A stretch of DNA of 33,046 nt from a virus. Positions 1 through 8,432 of the stretch are shown piece by piece. Both the position numbers and the translations under genes were made by a program. Below the pieces are notes generated by a model. That model made no database searches. It saw only the letters and a list, made by a program, of their open reading frames with translations, and had not been told where the DNA came from. The stretch spans positions 1 to 33,046 of IMG/VR virus record IMGVR_UViG_3300031772_007669. One strand, given 5' to 3'. How positions within the stretch are numbered: the first letter of the stretch is position 1; each line of letters opens with the position of its first letter.

Positions 1-45
1 TAAGTTATTTAATATTTTATACGATTATAAGAAAGGAGAATAGGT

Positions 46-909
46 ATGCACGAAGTAGGTTCATTAACTTTTAAAGCCCCAAGTGGAATGTTAGCTAGAA
101 GGTTTGTTACAATTATTGTAGCTACTGATACTGTTGCTTATACAGCAGCAGCGGCACAACCAGATGCTATTACTTTGGGGGATGAAGATAATTTAGTTAT
201 TAGTGTTGCTCTTTTAACTGATACATCTCGTTCATTTCAATTTGATGCAGCCGGTATAATTGCTTTAGGTGAGTCGGTTGAAGTAGTAGGGGTAGTTGGA
301 AAAGGGACTGTTCAGACAGCTGGCGCAGTAGCTTGTTTATGTAAACTTGCAGCGGTTAATGGTAGTATTTCGGTTGGTTACAATAAAGTAAAAATTATTG
401 TGGCTCCAACTAATGCAGGTGTTGTTGGTGCAGGTGTAACAGCTGTTGAAGCAGGTGATGCTTTTACTCATGTAACAACATTGACAGTTAGTAAAGCAAT
501 GCCAGCTATTGCAGGAGCGGCTAATCAAGGAGTTGGTATTCCAGTATATACCCTTCCTGCAGGAGCAAAAGTAATTAAAACTGCAAACTTTAATTTAGGA
601 CTTACACAAGTTGGCGTTCTGATTGGTGCAGATACACCAGAACTAGGTCTTGGTACAACCATTGGTACCGGTGCACAAGCAACTCTTGGTGCTGTTGGTG
701 CTGGTTGTGAAAATATTCTTCGTGGAGCTTCTACTATTGCTCTAGGTAATTGTACGGGAACTAAATCTCTTGATGGAGCAGTTGTTGACTTATATATTGC
801 AGCTGCTGGTGATCATGTTATTTATGCTAATATAGCAGATGGTTGGGCAGGTGCTGATGCTGGGCCAACTTTAGCTGGTACAATTGTAATTGAATGGGTC
901 TCACTTTAA
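46..909 (+). CDS. Putative capsid decoration/cement protein
   Basis: A 287-residue protein rich in Gly, Ala, Val and Thr, with no signal peptide or membrane segment. It looks all-beta. The N-terminal half has an alternating pattern (AITLGDEDNLVISVALLTD, then GIIALGESVEVVGVVGKGT) of the kind seen in small capsid-cementing proteins. The C-terminal half is a second beta-rich region ending in IVIEWVSL. It lies directly upstream of the major capsid gene, where many siphoviruses keep a decoration or head-fibre gene. The start is supported by AAAGGAG about 8 bases upstream. No catalytic motif is visible. The assignment rests on position and composition, so a scaffold or another head protein remains possible. 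Confidence 0.45.
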   Translation: MHEVGSLTFKAPSGMLARRFVTIIVATDTVAYTAAAAQPDAITLGDEDNLVISVALLTDTSRSFQFDAAGIIALGESVEVVGVVGKGTVQTAGAVACLCKLAAVNGSISVGYNKVKIIVAPTNAGVVGAGVTAVEAGDAFTHVTTLTVSKAMPAIAGAANQGVGIPVYTLPAGAKVIKTANFNLGLTQVGVLIGADTPELGLGTTIGTGAQATLGAVGAGCENILRGASTIALGNCTGTKSLDGAVVDLYIAAAGDHVIYANIADGWAGADAGPTLAGTIVIEWVSL

Positions 910-932
910 GTGAAGAAAGGATTTAAATAACT

Positions 933-1898
933 ATGTCTAAGTATGTTGGTAGCACTAAATTAAGAAGCGATTTGAAAACCCTCATTGAAGCTAGCCCAAT
1001 GGGAACGGTTAATCTTGTTGCTAATAAGATTTTACCTGAAACACCTGTTATTGAAAAAACTGCACAGGTTCCTGAGTTATCTACCGGTGCAGGTATGAAA
1101 TTACTTGATACTAAACGTGCTCCTGATGGTTCATTTAAAAGAGGGGCATGGGTATGGGGTGCGCAAACTTACTATACCTATGAATATGGTTATGAAGAAC
1201 CTGTAGATAATGTTCAAGAATTGTTGAACTCAGATATTTTTTCTGAGGAAACAATATCTGCAATGGTTGCGAGAAATCAATTACTTCTTGCTCGTGAAAA
1301 ACGTGCAGCTGAAGCATTGTTTAATGCTACTACTTTTGCAGCCGGTGCTGATAGTGAAGCAGCAGATGCTGTTTGGAGTATTGCTGGTTCTGATGGTTTT
1401 AAAGATGTAAATGATGCTTATAATAAATTGTTTGCGAAAACTGGTAAGGCAAAAATTCAATGTAGACTTTTGATTAATGAAGTTGTTTTGCGTGAAGCTA
1501 TTCGTTTAACACAAGTAGCTGATGCTGTAAAGTATACTACTCCTATTGAAAATATGGAAGAGAGTATACAAGCAAAATTGCTTGCTACTTTCTTTGGAAT
1601 AGGTGGAGTGGATGTTGCAACATCTTATGCCGATTCTACAGCACTTGGTGTTGATCCAGCTATTTTTAGTCGTTTATTTGCTAATGCTTATGCTTTGTTG
1701 TATTTTCCAACTCCTGCTATTCCTTCTTGGAAGGTACCTGGGATTGGAAGGCAACCTGTTTATACAAAATTTGCTAAAGATTATATTATAGAATCTTATC
1801 CTGAGGAAAGGACTGATTCTACTATTATTCGCGCCAGAGAATTTAGAGGTATTTTCTTAGATACTAAGTATGGTGTTTTAATTACGACTGTTCTGTAA
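933..1898 (+). CDS. Major capsid protein (HK97-fold type)
   Basis: A 321-residue protein that forms the icosahedral shell. The region at about residues 60-130 reads as a capsid P-domain: KRGAWVWGAQTYYTYEYGYEEPVDN, then a long helix with MVARNQLLLAREKRAAEALFN. The pattern of an aromatic-rich strand, a 'PVDN' turn and a spine helix carrying a basic/acidic 'REKRAAE' stretch is typical of phage major capsid proteins. The C-terminus (ESYPEERTDSTIIRAREFRGIFLDTKYGVLITTVL) matches the usual ending, with a receptor-like acidic patch and closing beta strands. The length is normal. AAAGGA lies about 12 bases before the ATG. No separate protease or scaffold gene is visible in the window. Confidence 0.85.
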   Translation: MSKYVGSTKLRSDLKTLIEASPMGTVNLVANKILPETPVIEKTAQVPELSTGAGMKLLDTKRAPDGSFKRGAWVWGAQTYYTYEYGYEEPVDNVQELLNSDIFSEETISAMVARNQLLLAREKRAAEALFNATTFAAGADSEAADAVWSIAGSDGFKDVNDAYNKLFAKTGKAKIQCRLLINEVVLREAIRLTQVADAVKYTTPIENMEESIQAKLLATFFGIGGVDVATSYADSTALGVDPAIFSRLFANAYALLYFPTPAIPSWKVPGIGRQPVYTKFAKDYIIESYPEERTDSTIIRAREFRGIFLDTKYGVLITTVL

Positions 1899-1910
1899 AG
1901 TAAGATAAGA

Positions 1911-1942
1911 TTACTTGTACCTGTAAATACAGGTACAAGTAA
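1911..1942 (+). terminator. Perfect 14-bp hairpin after the capsid gene
   Basis: TTACTTGTACCTGT (1911-1924) pairs perfectly with ACAGGTACAAGTAA (1929-1942) around an AAAT loop. No run of T follows, so it is not a classic intrinsic terminator. A 3' stabiliser or processing hairpin that sets capsid mRNA level relative to the next gene is equally plausible. It abuts the palindromic leader at 1941-1960. Confidence 0.55.
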
Positions 1943-1966
1943 GTTAATTCACCGAGGTGATAAAGT
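1941..1966 (+). repeat. Palindromic leader repeat, copy 1
   Basis: AAGTTAATTCACCGAGGT begins at 1941 and runs directly into the gene at 1967. TTCACC can pair with GGTGA, and GAGGTGA (1954-1960) is itself the Shine-Dalgarno sequence, 6 bases before the ATG. The ribosome binding site is therefore part of a small hairpin. Related copies lie at 4631, 8391 and 12362. Confidence 0.75.
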
Positions 1967-2536
1967 ATGAGAGCAGAATTAATTGGTGCAAAAAAATGTA
2001 TTATGGGTTTAAAAGTTTATAATAAAACTAGAGATAATGAAATAAAAAAGATTATTGCTATTTTTATGACTAAGACAAGAGAGAAGGCTAGAGATTATTT
2101 AATACCCAATTTAACTAATCCTAAAACATATAATCCATATCAAGCATGGAAACAACAACCTTCAACTCCTGGTAGATTAACGTCTAGAACTTGTAAACTT
2201 AAATATATGTTAGGATATGATATACATAAAAATGATTATTTATATGGTTGGGATAAAAAATGGAATAACATTCTTCAAAAAGAAGAGACTATTGGTTTAA
2301 AAGGTCAAATTAGAGAGATGAGAAAATCTACAGAACTTGCTTATATTGGTACATATAGAGTTTTTGTAAAGGAACATTATATTTTAATGAGTACAATGTT
2401 TGGTATGCCTCAAGAAACCTTAAAGTCTTTAGCTATGCGTTTTCAACAGGAATATATGGGCAGACCTATTTTTGCGCCAGTAACTAGTGAGAGTGAACTT
2501 GTGAGTTTATTAAGGAGGTCAGATTGTGTCAGTTGA
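1967..2536 (+). CDS. Putative neck / tail-completion protein (HK97 gp10-like)
   Basis: A basic 189-residue protein between the capsid and tail tube genes. Residues about 60-80 contain PGRLTSRTCKLKYML, which resembles the 'GRLxxRTGxL' segment common in gp10-type head-tail joining or minor tail proteins. The helical N-terminus (residues 20-45) and mixed C-terminus fit a ring-forming neck protein, but no diagnostic residue is seen. The ATG has GAGGTGA 6 bases upstream, inside the palindromic leader. Its last 11 bases overlap the next gene, which suggests translational coupling. Confidence in a head-tail joining role is moderate, and in the exact family low. Confidence 0.5.
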   Translation: MRAELIGAKKCIMGLKVYNKTRDNEIKKIIAIFMTKTREKARDYLIPNLTNPKTYNPYQAWKQQPSTPGRLTSRTCKLKYMLGYDIHKNDYLYGWDKKWNNILQKEETIGLKGQIREMRKSTELAYIGTYRVFVKEHYILMSTMFGMPQETLKSLAMRFQQEYMGRPIFAPVTSESELVSLLRRSDCVS

Positions 2537-3005
2537 AAGACAATTTTTAATAAAATTATTGGCTAAATTAAGAACGTGTACCTATATAACTAGTTCTGCT
2601 AATGTTATAGTAGGAGAAATGTTAGAACATTCTCAATTAGATAATACTATGTTTCCTAGGTTAGAAATTTTAATAGCAAAATCTAAAGAAAATGATTATA
2701 TAGATCAACGTCAAATAGAAAGTGAGTTTAGATTTTCTATAGCGGGTTGGGTAAGAAGAGAAAAATTTAATAATTTAGTAACTGAAGATGATACTTTCTA
2801 TTTGTTGGATTTTGCATATGAAGTAAAAAGATTAGTTAAAAGTTTTAATTCTGATAAAGTAAATGGAATAATTGTTTGTGATGGATTTACACAAGTTTCA
2901 GCCTTTGCTGAGTTATTTTATGAACATGAAATCATAGAAAAACTTGATTCTTTTATACTGATGCATGGAATTGAGTTTACGTTACCCGATACGTATGGAG
3001 GATAA
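2526..3005 (+). CDS. Putative tail terminator protein
   Basis: A 159-residue protein immediately upstream of the tail tube gene, the usual place for the tail terminator that caps the tube. The central segment (MFPRLEILIAKSKENDYIDQRQIESEFRFSIAGWVRRE) shows the pattern of this class: a Pro-anchored strand, a charged loop, then a strand of the type RFSIAGWV. A helix carrying a KRLVKSF stretch follows. The start is GTG, chosen because a strong AAGGAGG (2511-2517) lies about 8 bases upstream and the reading frame overlaps the preceding stop by 11 bases. A head-closure protein is the main alternative. Confidence 0.5.
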   Translation: MSVERQFLIKLLAKLRTCTYITSSANVIVGEMLEHSQLDNTMFPRLEILIAKSKENDYIDQRQIESEFRFSIAGWVRREKFNNLVTEDDTFYLLDFAYEVKRLVKSFNSDKVNGIIVCDGFTQVSAFAELFYEHEIIEKLDSFILMHGIEFTLPDTYGG

Positions 3006-3007
3006 TA

Positions 3008-4633
3008 ATGCCTATTTCAAAGATTTTTCAAACTGCTGCTATGCAATTAGAAGCTGGTAGGAGTGAAACTTTAAAGACTTGTACTTTTCAAGCCGAAGCA
3101 GATGATGATATATTAACAACATCTGTTCAAACTTTTGTAACAGGTGATGCTGGTTATGTTGTTAAAGGTGCTGGTGATCTACCTAATCCAATAGTAGCAT
3201 TAACTCTTTATTATGTAATTGTTATTAATACTACTCATATTAAATTGGCTGTTAATAGGGCACATGCTATTGCTGGTGTTGCTATTAATATTACTACTGA
3301 TGGTGGCGCAGCTAATGTATTTAATGTTACTGGTGTAGCTAGTGAAGGTTGGGGAGATGCTGCTTCCGCTGCTACTTTAGGTGCAAATGATGCTTTTCCT
3401 TATTTATCTTTTTCTAGTAAACTTGCTATTGCTCTTGAAGAAGATGCTAGTGTAACGACTAAAGGATTTAAAGCATTACCAAGAATGATTGGTAAATCTG
3501 TTGATAATCCTTTATCATTTTACGGTCGTTATGCAGGTATGAATAGATTTCATTATTGGATGTTTGGTTTTGAACATGACCCTGGGGGTGTATACTGTTT
3601 TAAAGGAACAGGTTTTGCTACTACTCCTACTGTTGGTGTTGTTTATGTTCAAAGTGGAAAAAATTATACTTATTTAAGAACTGAAACATATCGTTCAGGT
3701 ATGTCATTAGAATATATTTTTGTATTTTCATCTACAGAAGTTGCTCCAACTGTTGCTGGTGAATTGACCAGTGATGGTAAACCTACTTTTACTTATACTT
3801 CTGTTAGTGCTAAAATGTATGAACATACTTATGAAATTGATTCAGGTGCTCGTCATTTCAGAGCTTATACAGCAGCAGAAGATGCAGTTCTTGCTTCAGT
3901 AGAGGTTACCGATAAAAGAAATTTAATGGCAACTATAGGAAAAAGATCTGATGGGTATGATATTAGATATCAAAATTCTATTTGTAAAGGTTTTAATTAT
4001 AAAATCGCAGCAGCAGGTTTAGCTTCTTTTGAAACTAATTTTCTTGCATATTCAGAAGCTAGAGATGATTATTCTTCTTCTGCTTGGACACTTTTAAGTG
4101 GGTTAGGTGATAATCAACTTGTACCTGCTCATTTTGAACACATGGTTTTAATTGGTACAGCTTATGCAATAGGTGCAAATGGTCAATTGAATAGTATGTC
4201 CGAATTGGGTATAAGTAATTTAGACATAGGTGTAGGAATACCTTTACAAAGTATGCAAGATTTTGTTTCAGGTTTATCAATTGCTGAACCTATTATTGAA
4301 AATGCATATGACATTAAAATTAATGGAACAATAAGTAGACATAGTAGTCAAGTATATCAAACTTATAGAGATGCACAAACTCCTATTATTTTAAGGGTCG
4401 CTGCAAATCAGGGTTGGTATATGCAAGAGTGGTTAGTGAAGACAGCTATTCTTAGTGAAGCTGGTATGGATGATTCAGGAGTTGCTCAAGAAGTATTGGC
4501 TATTAACCCGGGATATGTGGAAGGTTCACATCAGTGGACTACGTGGTTGACAGGTGTTACTGAAATTCACAAAGCTCCTATTGTTTTTAGAACTCGTGAT
4601 TATGAATCAGTTAATCAAATGACAGCACAGTAA
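3008..4633 (+). CDS. Major tail tube protein
   Basis: A 541-residue protein at the tail-tube position between the terminator and the assembly chaperone. Residues about 30-112 hold a domain often found in phage structural proteins (TFVTGDAGYVVKG, then LYYVIVINTTHIKLAVNRAHAIAG, then ITTDGGAANVFNVTG), probably beta-rich and displayed on the surface. The rest is beta-rich and ends with GYVEGSHQWTTWL. It is longer than many siphovirus tube proteins, mainly because of the N-terminal insertion. GGAGG lies 6 bases before the ATG. The stop codon is the first triplet of a palindromic leader repeat. The tube role is inferred from size, composition and position. Confidence 0.65.
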   Translation: MPISKIFQTAAMQLEAGRSETLKTCTFQAEADDDILTTSVQTFVTGDAGYVVKGAGDLPNPIVALTLYYVIVINTTHIKLAVNRAHAIAGVAINITTDGGAANVFNVTGVASEGWGDAASAATLGANDAFPYLSFSSKLAIALEEDASVTTKGFKALPRMIGKSVDNPLSFYGRYAGMNRFHYWMFGFEHDPGGVYCFKGTGFATTPTVGVVYVQSGKNYTYLRTETYRSGMSLEYIFVFSSTEVAPTVAGELTSDGKPTFTYTSVSAKMYEHTYEIDSGARHFRAYTAAEDAVLASVEVTDKRNLMATIGKRSDGYDIRYQNSICKGFNYKIAAAGLASFETNFLAYSEARDDYSSSAWTLLSGLGDNQLVPAHFEHMVLIGTAYAIGANGQLNSMSELGISNLDIGVGIPLQSMQDFVSGLSIAEPIIENAYDIKINGTISRHSSQVYQTYRDAQTPIILRVAANQGWYMQEWLVKTAILSEAGMDDSGVAQEVLAINPGYVEGSHQWTTWLTGVTEIHKAPIVFRTRDYESVNQMTAQ

Positions 4634-4650
4634 GTTAATTCACCGAGGTA
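4631..4650 (+). repeat. Palindromic leader repeat, copy 2
   Basis: TAAGTTAATTCACCGAGGTA starts with the stop codon of the tail tube gene. Unlike copies 1 and 4, its GAGGT is too far (about 55 bases) from the next ATG to act as the ribosome binding site. It runs into the large hairpin at 4648-4690, with which AATTCACC (4637-4644) could also pair. Confidence 0.7.
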
Positions 4651-4690
4651 AAAGAATAGGGTGAATTAGAATTCACCCTAATTCTTTTAC
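4648..4690 (+). terminator. 20-bp stem-loop between tail tube and chaperone genes
   Basis: GTAAAAGAATAGGGTGAATT (4648-4667) pairs with 4670-4690 along its whole length, with a two-base loop (AG) and one bulged A at 4680. No T-run follows the stem, although TTTT lies in its 3' arm. It could reduce transcription or protect the abundant tail tube mRNA, so that the chaperone is made at a lower level. Segment 4660-4667 (GGTGAATT) can also pair with upstream AATTCACC at 4637-4644, which gives two mutually exclusive folds. Confidence 0.65.
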
Positions 4691-4704
4691 AAAAAAGGAT
4701 AGAT

Positions 4705-5088
4705 ATGAATTTTAAAATAAATACCATAAGAAAATTTGAGATTGAACATATGTTTGATGATACAGATGTGTGTGTAAAACTTTTTTTTGAAAAAGTAGCA
4801 GTTGAAAATTTAAATTTTGATGAACTTAGAGATAAATTAAATTTGAAAAAAGTAGCAGTTAATAAAGAAGAAGAAGGGCAAGTTAAAGAAGAAGGTTCTT
4901 ATAATGCTTTTCTTTATATGTTAAGAAAATCATTAATTGGTTGGGAAGGTATTGTAGATCAAAATGGAGTTGTTGTTCCTTTTAATGAAAATAATCAAAT
5001 AGCTGTTTTTGAAGAAGTTCAAAAAGAAGTTTCTTTAATACGGAAAATTATAGTTGCCTATTCTGGTATAAATGAAAAAAACTTGTAG
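4705..5088 (+). CDS. Tail assembly chaperone, short form (gpG-like)
   Basis: A 127-residue acidic protein between tail tube and tape measure, the position of lambda gpG and its analogues. These assist tail tube polymerisation around the tape measure and are absent from the virion. N-terminal FKINTIRKFEIEHMFDDTDVCVKLFFEKVAVENLNFDEL is a beta/charged region, followed by a helical C-terminus (EEVQKEVSLIRKIIVAYSG). AAAAAAGGAT lies just upstream of the ATG. The last codons are GAA AAA AAC TTG TAG, placing an A_AAA_AAC slippery site directly before the stop. A fraction of ribosomes should shift to the -1 frame and make the longer form ending at 5444. Confidence 0.75.
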   Translation: MNFKINTIRKFEIEHMFDDTDVCVKLFFEKVAVENLNFDELRDKLNLKKVAVNKEEEGQVKEEGSYNAFLYMLRKSLIGWEGIVDQNGVVVPFNENNQIAVFEEVQKEVSLIRKIIVAYSGINEKNL

Positions 5089-5444
5089 ATTGGTGTGATG
5101 CTTGCATTGATTATGGTTGGTTTCCCCAAAAATGCTTATCATGCCAATTTCAAAAGTCTTGTACTTATTGTTGTTTAATACCTTTATTGGAAATAGATTT
5201 AAAAAATTTAATTATTTATACTAAACTTCCAGAAATATGGAAAATCTTTAATACCGTAATTTCTCTTGGTTCTATAACAGAAAGTGGTTTTTCATTAATG
5301 GGGACACAAGATTTTTTAAGAGATATGCCTATTGATTTGGATGTAACATACGATGAATTTTGGAGAGCAATGTCATATTTTTTATTAAGGTTAAATAGGG
5401 AGGTATTAAAGAATATGGAGACTAGAAGGAGTAAAAATGGCTAG
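4705..5444 (+). CDS. Tail assembly chaperone, -1 frameshift product (gpGT-like)
   Basis: Joining 4705-5082 to the -1 frame from 5082 gives a 246-residue protein: 126 residues of the short form plus 120 from the second frame. The second frame is open from the slippery site to the stop at 5442-5444. It has no credible start of its own, since TTG at 5187 lacks a ribosome binding site. Right after the junction come three cysteine pairs (residues about 131/134, 144/147, 153/156, plus Cys157), spaced like a zinc-binding cluster. A helical T-like domain follows, with a typical end before the tape measure start at 5437. In the lambda model the G part binds tube subunits and the T part binds the tape measure. 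Confidence 0.8.
5076..5148 (+). promoter_or_regulatory. Programmed -1 ribosomal frameshift signal
   Basis: The slippery heptamer A_AAA_AAC is at 5076-5082, correctly phased in the zero frame. After a 6-base spacer that includes the TAG stop, a 12-bp stem forms between 5089-5100 and 5137-5148 (three G-U pairs), with an internal TTGG/CCAA mini-hairpin (5117-5129). Heptamer, 6-base spacing and downstream structure together are the full textbook arrangement for this event in tail chaperone genes. Confidence 0.82.
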
Positions 5445-8388
5445 AGATTTAGTATTACATATATCAATTTATGATAAAGGTAGTGTTGCAGTAAAAGATT
5501 TAACTGCTAAAGTAGAAGGACTTGAGAAAGCTACTTGGAGTCTAGGTAAAACTTTAAATAGAGTATTTGTAGCTTCTACCTTTTTAACGATACTTAATAA
5601 ATTTAAAGAAGGTATTACAAAAACTATAGATGAAGTTACTAAATTCGAAAATACTACTCGTAGAATTGAAGGTGTTGCAGGTATTTCAGGTAAATCTTTA
5701 TCTAAATTAAGTCAACAGTCTATTGATCTTTCTAATGCTACAGAGTTTATGGCGACAGAAGTTCAATCAGCTACATTAGCTTTAGTTAAATTAGGTATTC
5801 CTGCTGTGGCAGCATCTAAAATGTTACCAATTTTAGCAGATATAACAACGGCTACTGGTTTAGAAATGGGTAGAGTTTCTGTTATTGTTTTAGATATAAT
5901 GCGTCAATTTAGTTTAGATTTTTTAAATATGGCAGAAGTACAAAGAACTGCTAATGTTTTATTTCAAGTAGAAGCACAGACTTCAATAGAATCTTTTGAA
6001 GAAATTGCTGACTCTATGAAATATGTTGCAACTGTTGCTAACACAATGGGTTATTCTCTTGAAGAAACTTCTTCTATTTTAGGTATTCTTGCCAATAGAG
6101 GTATTAAAGGTACTCTTGCTGGTAATGCAATGAAGAATATGTTTTTAAATATTTTATCTGCAACTGGTAAGACTAAACAAGTCTTAATTGGTATGAATAC
6201 GGAAACAATGTCTTTTGCAGATATTTTAGCTGAATTAAAGGTTAGAGGTGTAGATGTAACTGGGTTTCTAGAACTATTTAAAAAGAGAGCAGTTGTTACA
6301 TCTTTAGCAGTAGCAGCTAGCAGTAAAGAAGTTAATGAATTTACTAAAGAATTGGAAGAGCAAACACTTAAAGTTTCAGATGTAGCTGCCGTTATTAGGT
6401 ATAGTTGGATTAATCAATTAAAAATATTGGAAAATACTTTTGTTAATTTGGGTGCGACATGGCAATTAATAATGGATAATTCTTTTACTGTTAATCCTGT
6501 AACTCAATTAATAGAATCTTTTATCAGTTTACAAAAATGGATGCTAGAGAATAAGGAATTGATAATTGTTTTTTCAAATAATATAGCAAAATCTTTAAAA
6601 AATGTTGCTGACGTTATTGGTTTTTTAGTTAGTAAAGGTGTTATAAATTTTAGATTTTTAAGTGCAAGTATAAAAATTTTAATTGCTAATTCTATTCTTT
6701 TTAATAAAAATTTTGTTGCTGGTAATAAAGCAATGCTTAAGTTTAATGAAACAGTAAAGGCAACTGGAAAAGGTACGGCTTTAGGTAGTCTTTTAGTTAA
6801 TTGGAATATGTATGCTTTAGCTCTTTTTGGTACGATAGAGATTCTTAATGTGGCATTTGATAAATGGAATGCACGATTAGATAAACAAACTGCAACTGTT
6901 GCAGATACTTCATTAGAAGGTATGAAAAGTAAATTAGCAGCATTAAAAGAATATCAAAGTTTAAAGTATAAACCTGAAGAAAAACAACAATTCATTGGTG
7001 AATTTGGTGATGTATCAAAAAATGCTCAAAAGGCTAGCGCTGAAATAGTAACAATAGCTGAAAAATATAATTTGCCATTAAAGTTTTTTGAAAATATAGA
7101 TTTAATTAAAATAATTCCAGGTTTGGAAAAGAGTATAAAAGAAGTTGAACAAATTATAAAAGATAGTAATGATAGAATAGCGCAAACTAAGTTAGATAAA
7201 GAAAATACTTTAGCTTTACAACTAAAGCAAGCAGCAATAGAGGAAGCAAGAAAAAGAGCACAAGCATGGATAGATGCATACATAGATTATTTAAATAATA
7301 GAAGTGAAGGTATTAAAGATGCTTATGCTAGAATTTTAGCTGGTATTCATCCTATTGAACCTAGACTTTTAAGTGAAGGAGAAAAAACTCAGGGGATAGG
7401 TAAAGAGACTTTAAAAAGTTTAAAAACTAAAGAAGTAGTTGAAGGTAGTAATTTAACTGATATAAAAGATGTAGGTTTAAAAATATCTGATCTACCAAAA
7501 AATATACAAAAACAATTAGAAATGGTTGTTGCAGTTAAATTGGTTTTAGAGGAAAAAGAAATAGAAAAATTAAAGAAGGAAGTAGAAAAATTAAGGGAAA
7601 AACTTGAAGGAAAAAAGGAAAAGGAAAAAGAAGCTAAAGGTAAAGTTGTTGTTGCTCATAAAAAATCACAAGATACTAATAAAGAAATATTAGATATTAC
7701 TTATAAAGATATTTTAGACCATCAAGATAAAGTTGTAGCAGCTTATGAATTAACTGATCAAATAATTACTGGTTTTGATGATCTTAGACACGATAAAATA
7801 ATGAATAATATTACTAAAGAAGAAAATGCTTTAAATAAAAAGTATAGTAAACAGATGGATTTAGCCAAAAATAGTTCTGAAAGACAGAAATTAATACAAA
7901 TGAAATATGATGCAGATATGAGGAAATTGCAAAAGAGAAAAGAAAAAGAAGAGGTAGAATATAAAAATAAAGAAAAAGCTTGGGCTATAATTGATGTATT
8001 GATAAAAGGAGCAGTAGCATTTATTGCTCAATTACAATCTGGGCCGGCAGGATGGGTTTTAGCAGCTTTAACTGCTGCTGCTACAACAGCATCCGCTATA
8101 TTTATTGCAAGTAAAAAATATAGAGAAGGCGGAATGGTTAGAGGAGCAGGTAACGGTACTTCAGATTCAGTCCCAATGTGGGGTAGTAATGGCGAATATA
8201 TGGTAAAAAAAGATATTGTTGATTCTTTAGGTGGTGAGTATGGTGTTAAATCAATGATTGAAGATAGATTAGGAAAAAGTTTTACGAGTAGTAGAAATGT
8301 TAATCTTTATATTGATACGTTGATAGGTTCTCCTGAATATGAAAGAGACTTATTTATAAGATTAAAAAAGGAAGAAAAGAGATGGTAA
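5437..8388 (+). CDS. Tail tape measure protein
   Basis: A 983-residue protein that sets tail length and helps DNA exit. Residues about 1-330 form the conserved N-terminal region of TMP proteins (TRRIEGVAGISGKSLSKLSQQ, then MATEVQSATLALVKLGIPA, then RGIKGTLAGNAMKNMFLNIL). The middle includes hydrophobic stretches around residues 395-475 and long charged coiled coils (about 700-850, with KEKEKEAKGK). Another hydrophobic segment lies at about 850-890 (AIIDVLIKGAVAF, then AGWVLAALTAAATTASAIFIA). The C-terminus has the family motif GGMVRGAGNGTSDSVPMWGSNGEYMV. AGAAGGAG precedes the ATG, which overlaps the chaperone stop by 8 bases. At roughly 0.15 nm per residue it predicts a tail near 147 nm. Confidence 0.92.
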   Translation: MARDLVLHISIYDKGSVAVKDLTAKVEGLEKATWSLGKTLNRVFVASTFLTILNKFKEGITKTIDEVTKFENTTRRIEGVAGISGKSLSKLSQQSIDLSNATEFMATEVQSATLALVKLGIPAVAASKMLPILADITTATGLEMGRVSVIVLDIMRQFSLDFLNMAEVQRTANVLFQVEAQTSIESFEEIADSMKYVATVANTMGYSLEETSSILGILANRGIKGTLAGNAMKNMFLNILSATGKTKQVLIGMNTETMSFADILAELKVRGVDVTGFLELFKKRAVVTSLAVAASSKEVNEFTKELEEQTLKVSDVAAVIRYSWINQLKILENTFVNLGATWQLIMDNSFTVNPVTQLIESFISLQKWMLENKELIIVFSNNIAKSLKNVADVIGFLVSKGVINFRFLSASIKILIANSILFNKNFVAGNKAMLKFNETVKATGKGTALGSLLVNWNMYALALFGTIEILNVAFDKWNARLDKQTATVADTSLEGMKSKLAALKEYQSLKYKPEEKQQFIGEFGDVSKNAQKASAEIVTIAEKYNLPLKFFENIDLIKIIPGLEKSIKEVEQIIKDSNDRIAQTKLDKENTLALQLKQAAIEEARKRAQAWIDAYIDYLNNRSEGIKDAYARILAGIHPIEPRLLSEGEKTQGIGKETLKSLKTKEVVEGSNLTDIKDVGLKISDLPKNIQKQLEMVVAVKLVLEEKEIEKLKKEVEKLREKLEGKKEKEKEAKGKVVVAHKKSQDTNKEILDITYKDILDHQDKVVAAYELTDQIITGFDDLRHDKIMNNITKEENALNKKYSKQMDLAKNSSERQKLIQMKYDADMRKLQKRKEKEEVEYKNKEKAWAIIDVLIKGAVAFIAQLQSGPAGWVLAALTAAATTASAIFIASKKYREGGMVRGAGNGTSDSVPMWGSNGEYMVKKDIVDSLGGEYGVKSMIEDRLGKSFTSSRNVNLYIDTLIGSPEYERDLFIRLKKEEKRW

Positions 8389-8390
8389 CG

Positions 8391-8415
8391 TAAATCAATT
8401 CACCTAGGTGAAAAG
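8391..8415 (+). repeat. Palindromic leader repeat, copy 3 (variant)
   Basis: This is a diverged copy. TTCACCTAGGTGAA at 8399-8412 is a perfect 14-base palindrome, whereas copies 1, 2 and 4 have GA at the centre. It lies just after the tape measure stop and about 20 bases before the next ATG, too far to be the ribosome binding site. The conserved symmetry argues that structure or protein binding matters, not only ribosome recognition. Confidence 0.7.
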
Positions 8416-8432
8416 CAAGGAATAAGATAATT

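Noticed and set aside
5187-5444. Independent 85-residue gene starting at TTG 5187
   Set aside because: There is no ribosome binding site, and the frame is open back to the slippery site at 5082, so it is better read as the frameshift extension.
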